This document shows positions 51,278 through 59,781 of a stretch of DNA of 64,000 bases, piece by piece. Within the stretch, counting starts at the first letter, position 1; each line of letters begins with the position of its first letter. The notes beneath the pieces were generated by a model. That model saw only the letters and a program-made list of their open reading frames with translations, had not been told where the DNA came from and ran no database searches. The position numbers and the translations under genes were made by a program. Origin of the DNA: an uncultured Parabacteroides sp. (GTDB taxonomy: Bacteria > Bacteroidota > Bacteroidia > Bacteroidales > Tannerellaceae); the NCBI RefSeq assembly GCF_905196875.1, contig NZ_CAJJWO010000003.1:124001-188000 (forward strand), given 5' to 3'.

Positions 51278-53755
51278 ATGAAAAGAACATTTTTAAGTAT
51301 CGCCCTACTGAGTTGTGTGGCATTCTCTGCCAGCGCCGCTTATACAGGACGTGTCTTTGTAGATAAAAACAATAACGGAGTTTACGATAAGGGAGAGAAA
51401 CCGATGGCAGGCGTTGCCGTTTCCGACGGATTGAATGTTGTGAAGACGGCATCCGACGGTTCGTTTACCTTGCCCGGTCATGCCCGCGAACGCTTTATAT
51501 TTATCACCACTCCTTCGGGATATAAGACTGACAACAAACATTATCATCCGATAACAGGCGATCAGGTATCGTATGATTTCGGCCTGCAACCATATAGTGG
51601 GGGTATAAAGAAAGACGGTAGCCATAAATACGTGCATATTGCCGACACGGAGATCTTCAATACGGAGAATCATGGCGACTGGGTAAACAACGTGCGCGAC
51701 TATGCAGCCAACGAACAGGCTGCCTTTATCATTCATACTGGTGATATTTGTTATGATAATGGTTTGAAAGCACATATCAAATTGATGAATACCGCCAATA
51801 TGGATTGCCCGATGTTCTATTGTATCGGCAATCACGACCTGGTGAAAGGCAAATATGGCGAAGAGCTTTTTGAAAGTCTCTACGGTCCTGTTTTTTACTC
51901 TTTCGATGCAGGTAGCACGCATTATATCGTGACTCCCATGGCTGGAGGCGATTACCAACCCGGTTATACAAAGGAAGATGTCTACCGTTGGCTGAAAAAC
52001 GACCTGGCACAAGTGCCGCAGGGAAAACCGATCGTTGTCTTCAACCACGACCTGCTGACATACGGCGACCAGTTCATCTTCGGTATCAACGACCAGGAAC
52101 AGATCAACCTGAACGAACATAACCTGAAAGCCTGGGTCTACGGACACTGGCATATCAATTATATGAAGAAGCAAGGCGACGTTTATTCCATATCCACAGC
52201 TACGCTGGATAAAGGGGGAATTGATCACTCGACAAGCGCCTTCCGTGTACTGCATGTAGACAAGAAAGGGGATTTCGTGTCCGAACTCCGTTATACCTAT
52301 TTGGATAAACAGATGCAGATCACATCTCCGGCAGAGGGACAGGTTCCTGTACTGGCTTCGGGTGCCGTACCGTTGGCTGTAAATGTTTATTCATCTGTTA
52401 CTCCCGTGAAAGAGGTGACTTACACCTGTCTGGTAGATGGCAAAGCATTATTTAGTAATAAGAAACTGCAACAAGCCACAGACTGGTGCTGGAATGCGGA
52501 AGTCCCTTTAACAGCCAAACAGGAGGGAAAGGATGTTACGCTGAAGATAAAAGCCCGGTTCAATAACGGGGAGACGGCCGAAACAGAAAGTGCCTTTACA
52601 TACCATGCCGCTCCGGTAGAGGTGAAGTTAGATGCTAACTGGGTGAATCTGTTAGAGAATCCCCAACATGCCGCACCTGCCTGTCCTGCATTGAATCAGC
52701 CTCTACAGATGGCCTGGATAAAGAATATAGGAGCAAATATCTATATGACATCGCCTCTGGTTTATAACGGAAAGATCTATATCGCTTCTGTGGATGAGAA
52801 CCTGAAAGGGGAGGCCCATGTATATGCTCTCGATGGTAAGACTGGCAAACCCGTGTGGAAATATCCGGTACGCAACTCCATTAAGAATACGATCGTTATA
52901 GATAATGGTCGTGTCCTGGCACAGGATGCACAAGGTTATTTGTATGCCATCGATGCGGAAAGTGGCAAACTCAACTGGGAGAAACAATTACCTATTAATG
53001 GCCTGCCCGCCTTAATCGAAGGATTGGTAGCTGCAGATGGTATTTTCTATGCCGGAACAGGCAAAGGCCTTTGTGCCATCGACACGAAAGACGGCCGGGT
53101 GATCTGGCAGAACAAAGGCTGGGGACAAGGCGAAGGTACGACGACGACATTTTCTGTCGCGAAGAATATCCTGATAGGCTCTTCCCAATGGAATGCCTTA
53201 TATGGCAACAATCTGAAGACAGGCGAATTAAAATGGAAAGCAGATACCAACGGCTTGCGTAACCGTGGCGCCTCGGCAGCTGTTCATGGCGGGTTGCTTT
53301 ATATCATATCGGATAAATCATTCTTTATATTGGATGCCGATAACGGTCGCGTCGTTGTACGTAAGGAATTGCCTTTCAGTGTAGATGTCACCTCAACTCC
53401 TTTGCTGACGGATAAAGAGATCATTTTCGGCTCTGCTAAAGAGGGTCTGATCGCATTGGATAACGAGACGTTGGAATTGAAATGGAAGTTTGCAACGAAC
53501 AATGCGTTGGTATTCACTTCCCCTTATTCCCGTAAACCTTCTGCTACGATCGAAACCAGCCCGGTACTGGCCGGTAATACAGTCTATGTAGGCGCTTCCG
53601 ACGGAACTATCTACGGAGTGAATAAAGAAGACGGGAAACTAGTATGGAAACATGCGACAGGTGCCCCGGTATTCGGCTCGGTAGCCGTTTCAGGCAATGC
53701 GCTGATTGCTGTCGATTTCGGCGGGAACGTGTATACGTTTGTGGGTGGTAAATAA
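51278..53755 (+). CDS. Secreted metallophosphoesterase fused to a PQQ-type beta-propeller
   Basis: This 825-residue protein has a signal peptide (FSASA-AYTG). An SdrD-like/MetallophosN beta domain (about 22-100) starts with GRVFVDKNNNGVYDKGEKPM, a calcium-binding-type turn. A calcineurin-like phosphoesterase (about 115-330) carries HIADTE, HTGDICYD, IGNHDLV, FNHDLLT and VYGHWHINY. After a linker domain, residues about 460-825 hold PQQ/quinoprotein-type propeller blades (VYALDGKTGKPVWKYP, LYAIDAESGKLNWEK, IYGVNKEDGKLVWKHA). The propeller lacks obvious enzyme residues and may bind substrate or partner proteins. It closes the phosphoesterase operon and meets the GH2 gene at a shared terminator. 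Confidence 0.88.
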   Translation: MKRTFLSIALLSCVAFSASAAYTGRVFVDKNNNGVYDKGEKPMAGVAVSDGLNVVKTASDGSFTLPGHARERFIFITTPSGYKTDNKHYHPITGDQVSYDFGLQPYSGGIKKDGSHKYVHIADTEIFNTENHGDWVNNVRDYAANEQAAFIIHTGDICYDNGLKAHIKLMNTANMDCPMFYCIGNHDLVKGKYGEELFESLYGPVFYSFDAGSTHYIVTPMAGGDYQPGYTKEDVYRWLKNDLAQVPQGKPIVVFNHDLLTYGDQFIFGINDQEQINLNEHNLKAWVYGHWHINYMKKQGDVYSISTATLDKGGIDHSTSAFRVLHVDKKGDFVSELRYTYLDKQMQITSPAEGQVPVLASGAVPLAVNVYSSVTPVKEVTYTCLVDGKALFSNKKLQQATDWCWNAEVPLTAKQEGKDVTLKIKARFNNGETAETESAFTYHAAPVEVKLDANWVNLLENPQHAAPACPALNQPLQMAWIKNIGANIYMTSPLVYNGKIYIASVDENLKGEAHVYALDGKTGKPVWKYPVRNSIKNTIVIDNGRVLAQDAQGYLYAIDAESGKLNWEKQLPINGLPALIEGLVAADGIFYAGTGKGLCAIDTKDGRVIWQNKGWGQGEGTTTTFSVAKNILIGSSQWNALYGNNLKTGELKWKADTNGLRNRGASAAVHGGLLYIISDKSFFILDADNGRVVVRKELPFSVDVTSTPLLTDKEIIFGSAKEGLIALDNETLELKWKFATNNALVFTSPYSRKPSATIETSPVLAGNTVYVGASDGTIYGVNKEDGKLVWKHATGAPVFGSVAVSGNALIAVDFGGNVYTFVGGK

Positions 53756-53779
53756 TAAGGTTATAATAATATATTAAGG

Positions 53780-53813
53780 ATTAAGGAACGCAGAGTGCTC
53801 TGCGTTCCTTAAT
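53780..53813. terminator. Bidirectional terminator between converging operons
   Basis: A perfect 16-bp stem (attaaggaacgcagag and its complement) with a 2-nt spacer lies between the phosphoesterase operon and the PUL 4 GH2 gene, both of which end here. Confidence 0.8.
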
Positions 53814-53817
53814 TGCT

Positions 53818-56232
53818 TTAAAGCTCGACGTTCAGGTTTATCTCAGTCCCTTGTAACAGCGGTGAAGTGAACTTCACACGTACCTGTCCTTTTTCTCCTG
53901 TAGTCTGTATATATGCCAACAGATGGCCCTGGTAAGCCCGATGGCGATTGTCGGTGTAATCGGTCATATCTGTATTGCTCGAGCCTTCGAGTCCGAGGAG
54001 ACGTGCCGGTCCTTCGATCTCGCAGGTGATCTCGTTGTCACCCAGTTTCACGATCGTTCCGTTCTCGTCGACAACTTCAATAAAGAGATGTGCCGTAGCC
54101 CGGTCGTGGGAGAGCGTTGTGCGGTCTGCACTGACACGAAGAGCATACGGACGGCCGGATGACCGGATCACGTAGCTGGAAAGTACATTTCCTTCTTTGT
54201 CGCAACCTTCCGCGCGTAGTTCGCCTGCCCGGTAAGGAATATCCCAATGGATGATTCCTGTCTTTTCGTCGTAAGGTTTTATATCACCTACCACTTTTCC
54301 ATCGAGCAACAAACGGGCTTGCGGGGCGTTGGTATAGCAGACTACCCGTATCTCCTGCCCCGGATCATAATTCCATATATCCGGTGCATCGGGCGAGAGA
54401 TATTCCCGTTTGGGATAGGTGCCGATATACGTCACCGGCTTCTCGCTCCACAGCGAAGCACGGAAATGTCCGCGGGGCTTCGGGAAGCTGCCGAAGTTGA
54501 GCAATCCGGTGTTTAGTCCGCGGGAAGGCCATGCGCCCGATTCACCCAGGTAATCCGTACCTGTCCAGATGAATTGTCCGAAGATAAACTCCTTGTTCTT
54601 TACCGCATACCAGGCATCGAGTCCGGAACCGTTCTCACTACCGTAGATGACACGGTCGGGGTAGGTGGCATGGTCTTCATCGTAACGGTCTTCCGTATAG
54701 TTGTATCCTACTACATCGATGGCATCGGGATAAGCTGTCTGGTTCGACATGATTACACCGGCCAGGGCTCCGGTTACGGGGCGGGAAGTGTCGACGGCAC
54801 GGACACGGGCGGCCAGACGTTGGGCAATAACGCCGATACGCATGGCATCCGGAGCATCCGGTTTGTAACCGCCGAACATCGGCTGGTTGATTGTCGAACC
54901 GTCGAGGACAGGATGGGAGTAAGGATCGTTCGGATAATCCACCTCATTGCCGATACTCCACAGAAAGACAGACGGATGGTTGCGGTCGCGGCGAACCATA
55001 TCCGTAACATCCCGTTCGATCCATTCCTCAAAGAAATCGTACGTACCGTCATAACCCGGTTCGCCCTTATTCCATCCCTCGATCCATTTGCGTTTCGGGA
55101 ATTCCCATTCATCCGAAGCCTCGTCCATGACGAGCAGCCCCAGACGGTCGCACAGGTCATAAACGGCAGGTGTCTGCGGGTTATGGCTCATGCGGATGGC
55201 ATTCACACCGATCTCCTTGAGGTTGCTGAGGCGACGTTGCCATACTTCGGTAGGGACAACGGCACCGAGTACACCTGCATCATGGTGCAGGCAGACGCCT
55301 TTCACCTTCATCCGGTTGCCATTGAGGGCAAACCCCTTATTGGGGTCGAAGTCCAGTGTACGAAGCCCGACATTGGTTTTGCTGCCGTCTATACGTTTTC
55401 CGTTGCAGAGCAATTCGGTTTCCAATGTGTAGAGATACGGATCATCCAGATTCCAGCGGTTGGGGTTGGCTACTTTCAGTGTAAGCGTTTCTTTGGTGAT
55501 ACCTTCTTTTCCGTCTGAAACACGGCTGCGTCGCGCGGCCACCTGTTTGCCGTCGGCATCGTATAAGGTGGCTGAAACTTCTAATTTATCACCTGTTGTC
55601 CTGTGTTTTTCCACTTCCATATCGACGGCTACGGTAGCCTGTCGGTCGGTCAGGGTGGTGGCATGCCAGCCGATACCCCATTGGGCAAAATGTATTTCAG
55701 GGGCGGAAACCAGCCATACGTCGCGGTATATGCCCGAGCCGGTGTACCAGCGGGAATCGGCGTAGCGGCTGTGGTCTACACGTACACTCAATACGTTGTC
55801 GCCCTCTTTCAGGTAAGGGGTCATGTCGTAAAGGAAGGAGATATAGCCGTTCGGGCGTTTGCCGAGCAGGTGACCGTTCAGATAGACTTCGCTACGGTTA
55901 TACACTCCTTCAAAATAGATATAATGACGGGCGGCCTTGTCCGTAATATTGAAATGCTTGCGGTACCAGCCTATCCCGCCGGGCAGATAACCGGTGCAGC
56001 TGGCGAGCGACGGGGATAGCTGGCCTTCGACAGACCAATCGTGCGGCAGAGAGAGCTTTCGCCATTCGCTGTCATTGTAACCGGTTCCGACGGCAGTTGA
56101 ATCATCCTGTAGGCGGAATAACCATCCGTCGTTGAATTTCGAGGCATCACCGAATGAAACCTGGGCTCTTGCCGGGACGGCTGTAAAGAAAGCCATTACG
56201 GAGATAATGGCTACAAATAGAACATTCTTCAT
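53818..56232 (-). CDS. GH2 beta-galactosidase-type enzyme, secreted (PUL 4)
   Basis: This 804-residue enzyme has a signal peptide (cleavage near ARA-QVS) and the GH2 order: sugar-binding jelly roll (WYRKHFNI, EVYLNGHLLG), immunoglobulin-like domain, then TIM barrel. The barrel carries KGVCLHHDAG, WSIGNEVDYPNDP with the acid/base Glu near 430 and VIYGSENGSG with the nucleophile Glu near 533. C-terminal beta domains follow. Beta-galactosidase is the commonest activity for such sequences, but beta-glucuronidase-like or exo-beta-galactosidase variants exist. I chose the ATG at 56232; a TTG 9 nt earlier overlaps nothing. It starts 9 nt after the GH30 stop, so the two are co-transcribed. Confidence 0.92.
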   Translation of the reverse strand: MKNVLFVAIISVMAFFTAVPARAQVSFGDASKFNDGWLFRLQDDSTAVGTGYNDSEWRKLSLPHDWSVEGQLSPSLASCTGYLPGGIGWYRKHFNITDKAARHYIYFEGVYNRSEVYLNGHLLGKRPNGYISFLYDMTPYLKEGDNVLSVRVDHSRYADSRWYTGSGIYRDVWLVSAPEIHFAQWGIGWHATTLTDRQATVAVDMEVEKHRTTGDKLEVSATLYDADGKQVAARRSRVSDGKEGITKETLTLKVANPNRWNLDDPYLYTLETELLCNGKRIDGSKTNVGLRTLDFDPNKGFALNGNRMKVKGVCLHHDAGVLGAVVPTEVWQRRLSNLKEIGVNAIRMSHNPQTPAVYDLCDRLGLLVMDEASDEWEFPKRKWIEGWNKGEPGYDGTYDFFEEWIERDVTDMVRRDRNHPSVFLWSIGNEVDYPNDPYSHPVLDGSTINQPMFGGYKPDAPDAMRIGVIAQRLAARVRAVDTSRPVTGALAGVIMSNQTAYPDAIDVVGYNYTEDRYDEDHATYPDRVIYGSENGSGLDAWYAVKNKEFIFGQFIWTGTDYLGESGAWPSRGLNTGLLNFGSFPKPRGHFRASLWSEKPVTYIGTYPKREYLSPDAPDIWNYDPGQEIRVVCYTNAPQARLLLDGKVVGDIKPYDEKTGIIHWDIPYRAGELRAEGCDKEGNVLSSYVIRSSGRPYALRVSADRTTLSHDRATAHLFIEVVDENGTIVKLGDNEITCEIEGPARLLGLEGSSNTDMTDYTDNRHRAYQGHLLAYIQTTGEKGQVRVKFTSPLLQGTEINLNVEL

Positions 56233-56241
56233 ATCAAACAA

Positions 56242-57840
56242 TTATTTAAGATTATACACAACTGTAGTCACACTTTCTGCATCCAAAACCACCTGCTCAC
56301 CATTGGTCACGGTACTTTCCTTCAGGTTTTTACCGGCGGTGGTGGTATAGGTCGTAACCGTCTTTACCTCATTGTCCCAGCCCGTATGGGTTTCGTTCAG
56401 GCGGACACCTTTTTCCGACAGATTGGTGTAGACGGCAACGATCTTGTCACTTTCGGGTGATATCCAGGCCGAACCGAAGAAGTTGCGCGATTCGTTCAGG
56501 TCGAGCGATATACGGCGGTATCCCGGACGGATGAAACGGCTGTAATTGCCGAGTACCCAAAGCGTAGGGGTGGCCTGGAAGGAACCTTCCTGTTCCACAT
56601 CTCCGTCGACTCCTCCTGCGGGAGTCAATGCGATCAGTAGAAAGCGGTTCTTATGTCCCCAGCGAGGCATATCCATCGAAGTCCAGTAGCTCCAGGAAGA
56701 GACACCAGCCACGGTAAGGTCGTTATGTATCACTTTCGACATATAGAGAGCGATATCCATTTCAGTCGCCGTGTCATATCCGGTAAATTCGGATGAACTG
56801 TATCCGTCGCCCAGCATACTCCATTCGCTTTGCCATACGTCAATGTCCTGTTTCCGTGCCGCCTGTGCAACTTGTGCGCGAACGTTGCGCATTCCGTCCC
56901 AGGTGCCGTCGGTCCAGTAGCTATGGCCGCAGATCCGTTTCTTTACGTGTTCCAGATCGCCCACATAGGCGGATGAACCGGCGGTGAAGAAGGCGGAGAG
57001 GACGTTGCTGCGGTTGTTGTCGTTCTTGACTTTATACAGGTATTCCCAGTCGCCGGATTCGCCGAGCAGTATTTCGGTCGACAGATTACGTTGCGTCAAC
57101 TCCTTGTCGAGCTCGCGTGCCAGTCGGGCGACTTCGTCGTTCGTCCAGCCGCTTCCTTCCTGGCCGCTCTCCCAGTTGTACTGCGGCTCGTTGACCGGCG
57201 AGATATGTGTTACGGGATACCCTTCGTCCAGGTAATGGCGGGCAACGTCGGCCATATAAGCCGCAAAATCGGCATAGTGTTCGCTCTTCAGGTTCGAGGT
57301 TCCTCCCCGGTTGGAGAAACCTTTGCCGTTGTAGGTGTATTGTACGGGAGCTGTATTGCTGAAAAGAACCATACTTTCACAACCCAGTTCTTTGGCACGG
57401 TTCATGAAATAACGCTGTCCCTCGCAACGTGTCCAGTCGAATGAAAGATCATCCGTCAAGTACGATTCGGCGCGGCGGGATTTGTCTTCTATGCCGCTGT
57501 CATCGCCTTGTCCGGCACTTCCGCCTCCCAGGTTCACACGCCACATGGAGAGGCCGATGCCTTTGGGGTTACCGGATTGTATCTCGGAAGAGAAAAGCAG
57601 TTCGCTGATTCTGTCGCGGCCGGAAGTCCAGTATTTGCCCACATAGGCAGGCAGCCAGCAATCGGATGCACCGAATCCCGCCAGCGTCTGAAAGGTCTGT
57701 CCGGCATTGATGGACACTGATTTTTCTACACTTGTGTCCGGTTTGTCGGTACCGGGGTCAGGACTGTCCGGGCCGTCGTCGCTGCAAGCCAGGAGAGTAG
57801 CTATTAATGGTAAACAGAGGATATATTTGAATGTCATCAT
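56242..57840 (-). CDS. GH30 lipoprotein, possibly endo-beta-1,6-galactanase (PUL 4)
   Basis: This 532-residue lipoprotein (lipobox LLAC, Cys19) has a short Asp/Pro-rich linker, then a GH30 barrel with a side beta-domain. FGASDCWLPAYVGKYW marks the family start, SPVNEPQYNWE carries the acid/base Glu (218) and VWQSEWSML the nucleophile Glu (339). The pattern is closest, from memory, to the subfamily that includes bacterial endo-beta-1,6-galactanases, which fits a GH2 beta-galactosidase partner. The lipid anchor suggests action at the cell surface, cutting polymer before import by the SusCD pair. No separate promoter was seen in the 267 nt before it. Confidence 0.85.
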   Translation of the reverse strand: MMTFKYILCLPLIATLLACSDDGPDSPDPGTDKPDTSVEKSVSINAGQTFQTLAGFGASDCWLPAYVGKYWTSGRDRISELLFSSEIQSGNPKGIGLSMWRVNLGGGSAGQGDDSGIEDKSRRAESYLTDDLSFDWTRCEGQRYFMNRAKELGCESMVLFSNTAPVQYTYNGKGFSNRGGTSNLKSEHYADFAAYMADVARHYLDEGYPVTHISPVNEPQYNWESGQEGSGWTNDEVARLARELDKELTQRNLSTEILLGESGDWEYLYKVKNDNNRSNVLSAFFTAGSSAYVGDLEHVKKRICGHSYWTDGTWDGMRNVRAQVAQAARKQDIDVWQSEWSMLGDGYSSSEFTGYDTATEMDIALYMSKVIHNDLTVAGVSSWSYWTSMDMPRWGHKNRFLLIALTPAGGVDGDVEQEGSFQATPTLWVLGNYSRFIRPGYRRISLDLNESRNFFGSAWISPESDKIVAVYTNLSEKGVRLNETHTGWDNEVKTVTTYTTTAGKNLKESTVTNGEQVVLDAESVTTVVYNLK

Positions 57841-57888
57841 GGTTGATATTTATAGAATAAATGTAAGTTCGATATTATCCGGTACTTC

Positions 57889-57992
57889 CAGCACTACTAA
57901 GTCGGTGTTAATAACACTATTGTGCTGGTGTTGGTAGCACTACTGTGTCGCTACTATTAGCACTATTGTGCTATCGGGTCTGACACTAGTGT
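57889..57992. repeat. Cluster of short palindromic repeats between susD and GH30
   Basis: Four to five related units occur within about 100 nt, each a small dyad: cactattgtgct at 57914, gcactactgtg at 57938, agcactattgtgct at 57959 and acactagtgt at 57983. They could form tandem small hairpins in the transcript or act as binding sites. Confidence 0.5.
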
Positions 57993-58033
57993 CCTGAACT
58001 GCTGATACAGACCAGGTCTATATTTTAGGGGAT

Positions 58034-58080
58034 AGGGGGTGTGTTAATGCAAGCTGTATGGCAGCAATAACACACCCCCT
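58034..58080 (-). terminator. Hairpin after PUL 4 susD
   Basis: A perfect 13-bp stem agggggtgtgtta/taacacaccccct with a 21-nt loop lies 28 nt past the susD stop on the minus strand. There is no T-run, so it may stabilise the susCD message or attenuate GH30-GH2 rather than terminate fully. Confidence 0.5.
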
Positions 58081-58107
58081 GACCCCTCTCGAGAGAGGAA
58101 GAGTTAC

Positions 58108-59769
58108 TTAATTCCAGCCAGGGTTCTGTGTGATGGAACCGCCGGACATAGTGATCTCATATAGCGGGATCGGGAACAGCAGATCGCGGGTTTCATTGAA
58201 TGAGATACCTTTGTTGCTGGGCTCACCCTGATTTTCCGATTCGTAGATATCGGCATTTGATCCCGTATTATACAGGACGAACGAACCGTTCTGTCCCATC
58301 AGGTTACAGATTGCCTTCTTACCATTGTCGTCGTTCCAGCGGCGGATATCATACAAACGGTTGTTTTCCAGTGCCAGTTCCAGGCGGCGTTCCGTACGTA
58401 TGGCCTTACGCAGGTCGTTGCCGCCGGCCGTTACATTCGACAGGTGAACACGGCTGCGAACCTTGTTGAGGCTTGTTCTTGCCGTTGCGTCGTCGCCAAG
58501 CTCGTTGCAGGCTTCGGCATACATCAATAATACATCGGCATAGCGCAAGATACGATGGTTCAAAGGAACCTTGTCCGTATTGTAGTTAGCCGGACGTTTG
58601 GCATAAGGTACAAAGAATTTCCGGTTGATACGGGCTGATTTATGTTTCTCCGGATCGACGATACAGCAATTCTCATCCCAGCCGTATTTTTTGATGTACG
58701 TATCGTAGCTACCCATCTTCTTGGAGTTCTCAGCGAATACGTCGAAGTTGTCTTCTCCGGCTATTTCGGTACAACCGGTCTTGATGATCGTCCATTTCAG
58801 GCGTTCGTCGTCACCAGCATTGATATAAGCGTTTTCAAGGTCGCTTGTCGGTTGGCACCATGCCCAACCGTCACCCGGGTCACTCGAGTTACGCATACCG
58901 GTAATAACAGACAGGGAACCACCCAAAGCGTATGTTTCACTGTACATGAACTGTACTTCAAACAATGATTCTTTGCTGTTGTTGTGGTCTATCGACCATA
59001 CATCGCCGAAGTCGGCAAGCAGATCGTATTCTCCTTCGTCTATAACCGCTTTGAAAGCATCGCGAGCTTCCTGCCACTTTTCCTGATACAAATAAACCTT
59101 TCCCAAAAGTCCCAGGGCTGCGCCACGGGTAGCACGTCCCAGTTCGGTATCGGCATATCCGCTACGTTGCGGCAACACTTCGGAAGCAGCCACGAGGTCG
59201 TCTTCAATAAACTTATAAATAGTGCTTGCTTCACTACGGGTGATACCTTCTACCTCTTCCGGCATGACGAAACCGGTAACCAGTGGTACGTCTCCAAAGT
59301 TCTTAACCAGTTCGAAGTAATAGAAAGCACGCAGGAACCGGGCCTCGGCTACCAGTCTATTTTGTTTCTCTTTGTCCAGGATAGAAGCTTCAGGGATTCT
59401 TTCGATGGCGATGTTGCAGCGCAGAATACCTTTGTAGCGGTATTGCCAGAAGTTGGCGATCGCTTCGTTCGATTGCCCGTTACCCTGATAGTGTGCTACG
59501 GAGATATAGTCTCCCTGATCTTGTGCGGTGTTTCCCATCCAACAGTCGTCGCTGCACATTTCCGACAACAGCCATAGTTTGTTGATCTGCCACCAGCCGC
59601 CATAAGTCAGGGCGCTGTAGCAACCGGTAAGGAATGATTCGGCTTCTTCTTCCGTTTGGAAATAGGTATCGAGGTTCTCTTGTCCCCTTACATCTTCTTG
59701 CAGGAAATCGGAGCATCCGGTAAATGTCACCGAGGTGATCAATGCGATTATATATATTATCTTTTTCAT
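58108..59769 (-). CDS. SusD/RagB-type lipoprotein (PUL 4)
   Basis: This 553-residue lipoprotein has lipobox FTGC (Cys19). SusD markers are TYFQTEEEAESFLTGCYSAL, the central RLVAEARFLRAFYYFELVKN helix with FGDVPLVTGF, LRYADVLLMYAEACNELGDD and the late RTERRLELALENNRLYDIRR motif. The mature N-terminus carries several Trp and Cys residues (GGWWQINKLWLL, CSDDCW) that may lie in the glycan site. It starts 12 nt after the susC stop. Confidence 0.95.
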   Translation of the reverse strand: MKKIIYIIALITSVTFTGCSDFLQEDVRGQENLDTYFQTEEEAESFLTGCYSALTYGGWWQINKLWLLSEMCSDDCWMGNTAQDQGDYISVAHYQGNGQSNEAIANFWQYRYKGILRCNIAIERIPEASILDKEKQNRLVAEARFLRAFYYFELVKNFGDVPLVTGFVMPEEVEGITRSEASTIYKFIEDDLVAASEVLPQRSGYADTELGRATRGAALGLLGKVYLYQEKWQEARDAFKAVIDEGEYDLLADFGDVWSIDHNNSKESLFEVQFMYSETYALGGSLSVITGMRNSSDPGDGWAWCQPTSDLENAYINAGDDERLKWTIIKTGCTEIAGEDNFDVFAENSKKMGSYDTYIKKYGWDENCCIVDPEKHKSARINRKFFVPYAKRPANYNTDKVPLNHRILRYADVLLMYAEACNELGDDATARTSLNKVRSRVHLSNVTAGGNDLRKAIRTERRLELALENNRLYDIRRWNDDNGKKAICNLMGQNGSFVLYNTGSNADIYESENQGEPSNKGISFNETRDLLFPIPLYEITMSGGSITQNPGWN

Positions 59770-59781
59770 GTTCTAAAAGGA

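Noticed and set aside
54574..55518. Plus-strand 314-codon open frame opposite GH2
   Set aside because: Shadow of the GH2 gene, whose catalytic motifs are intact on the minus strand.
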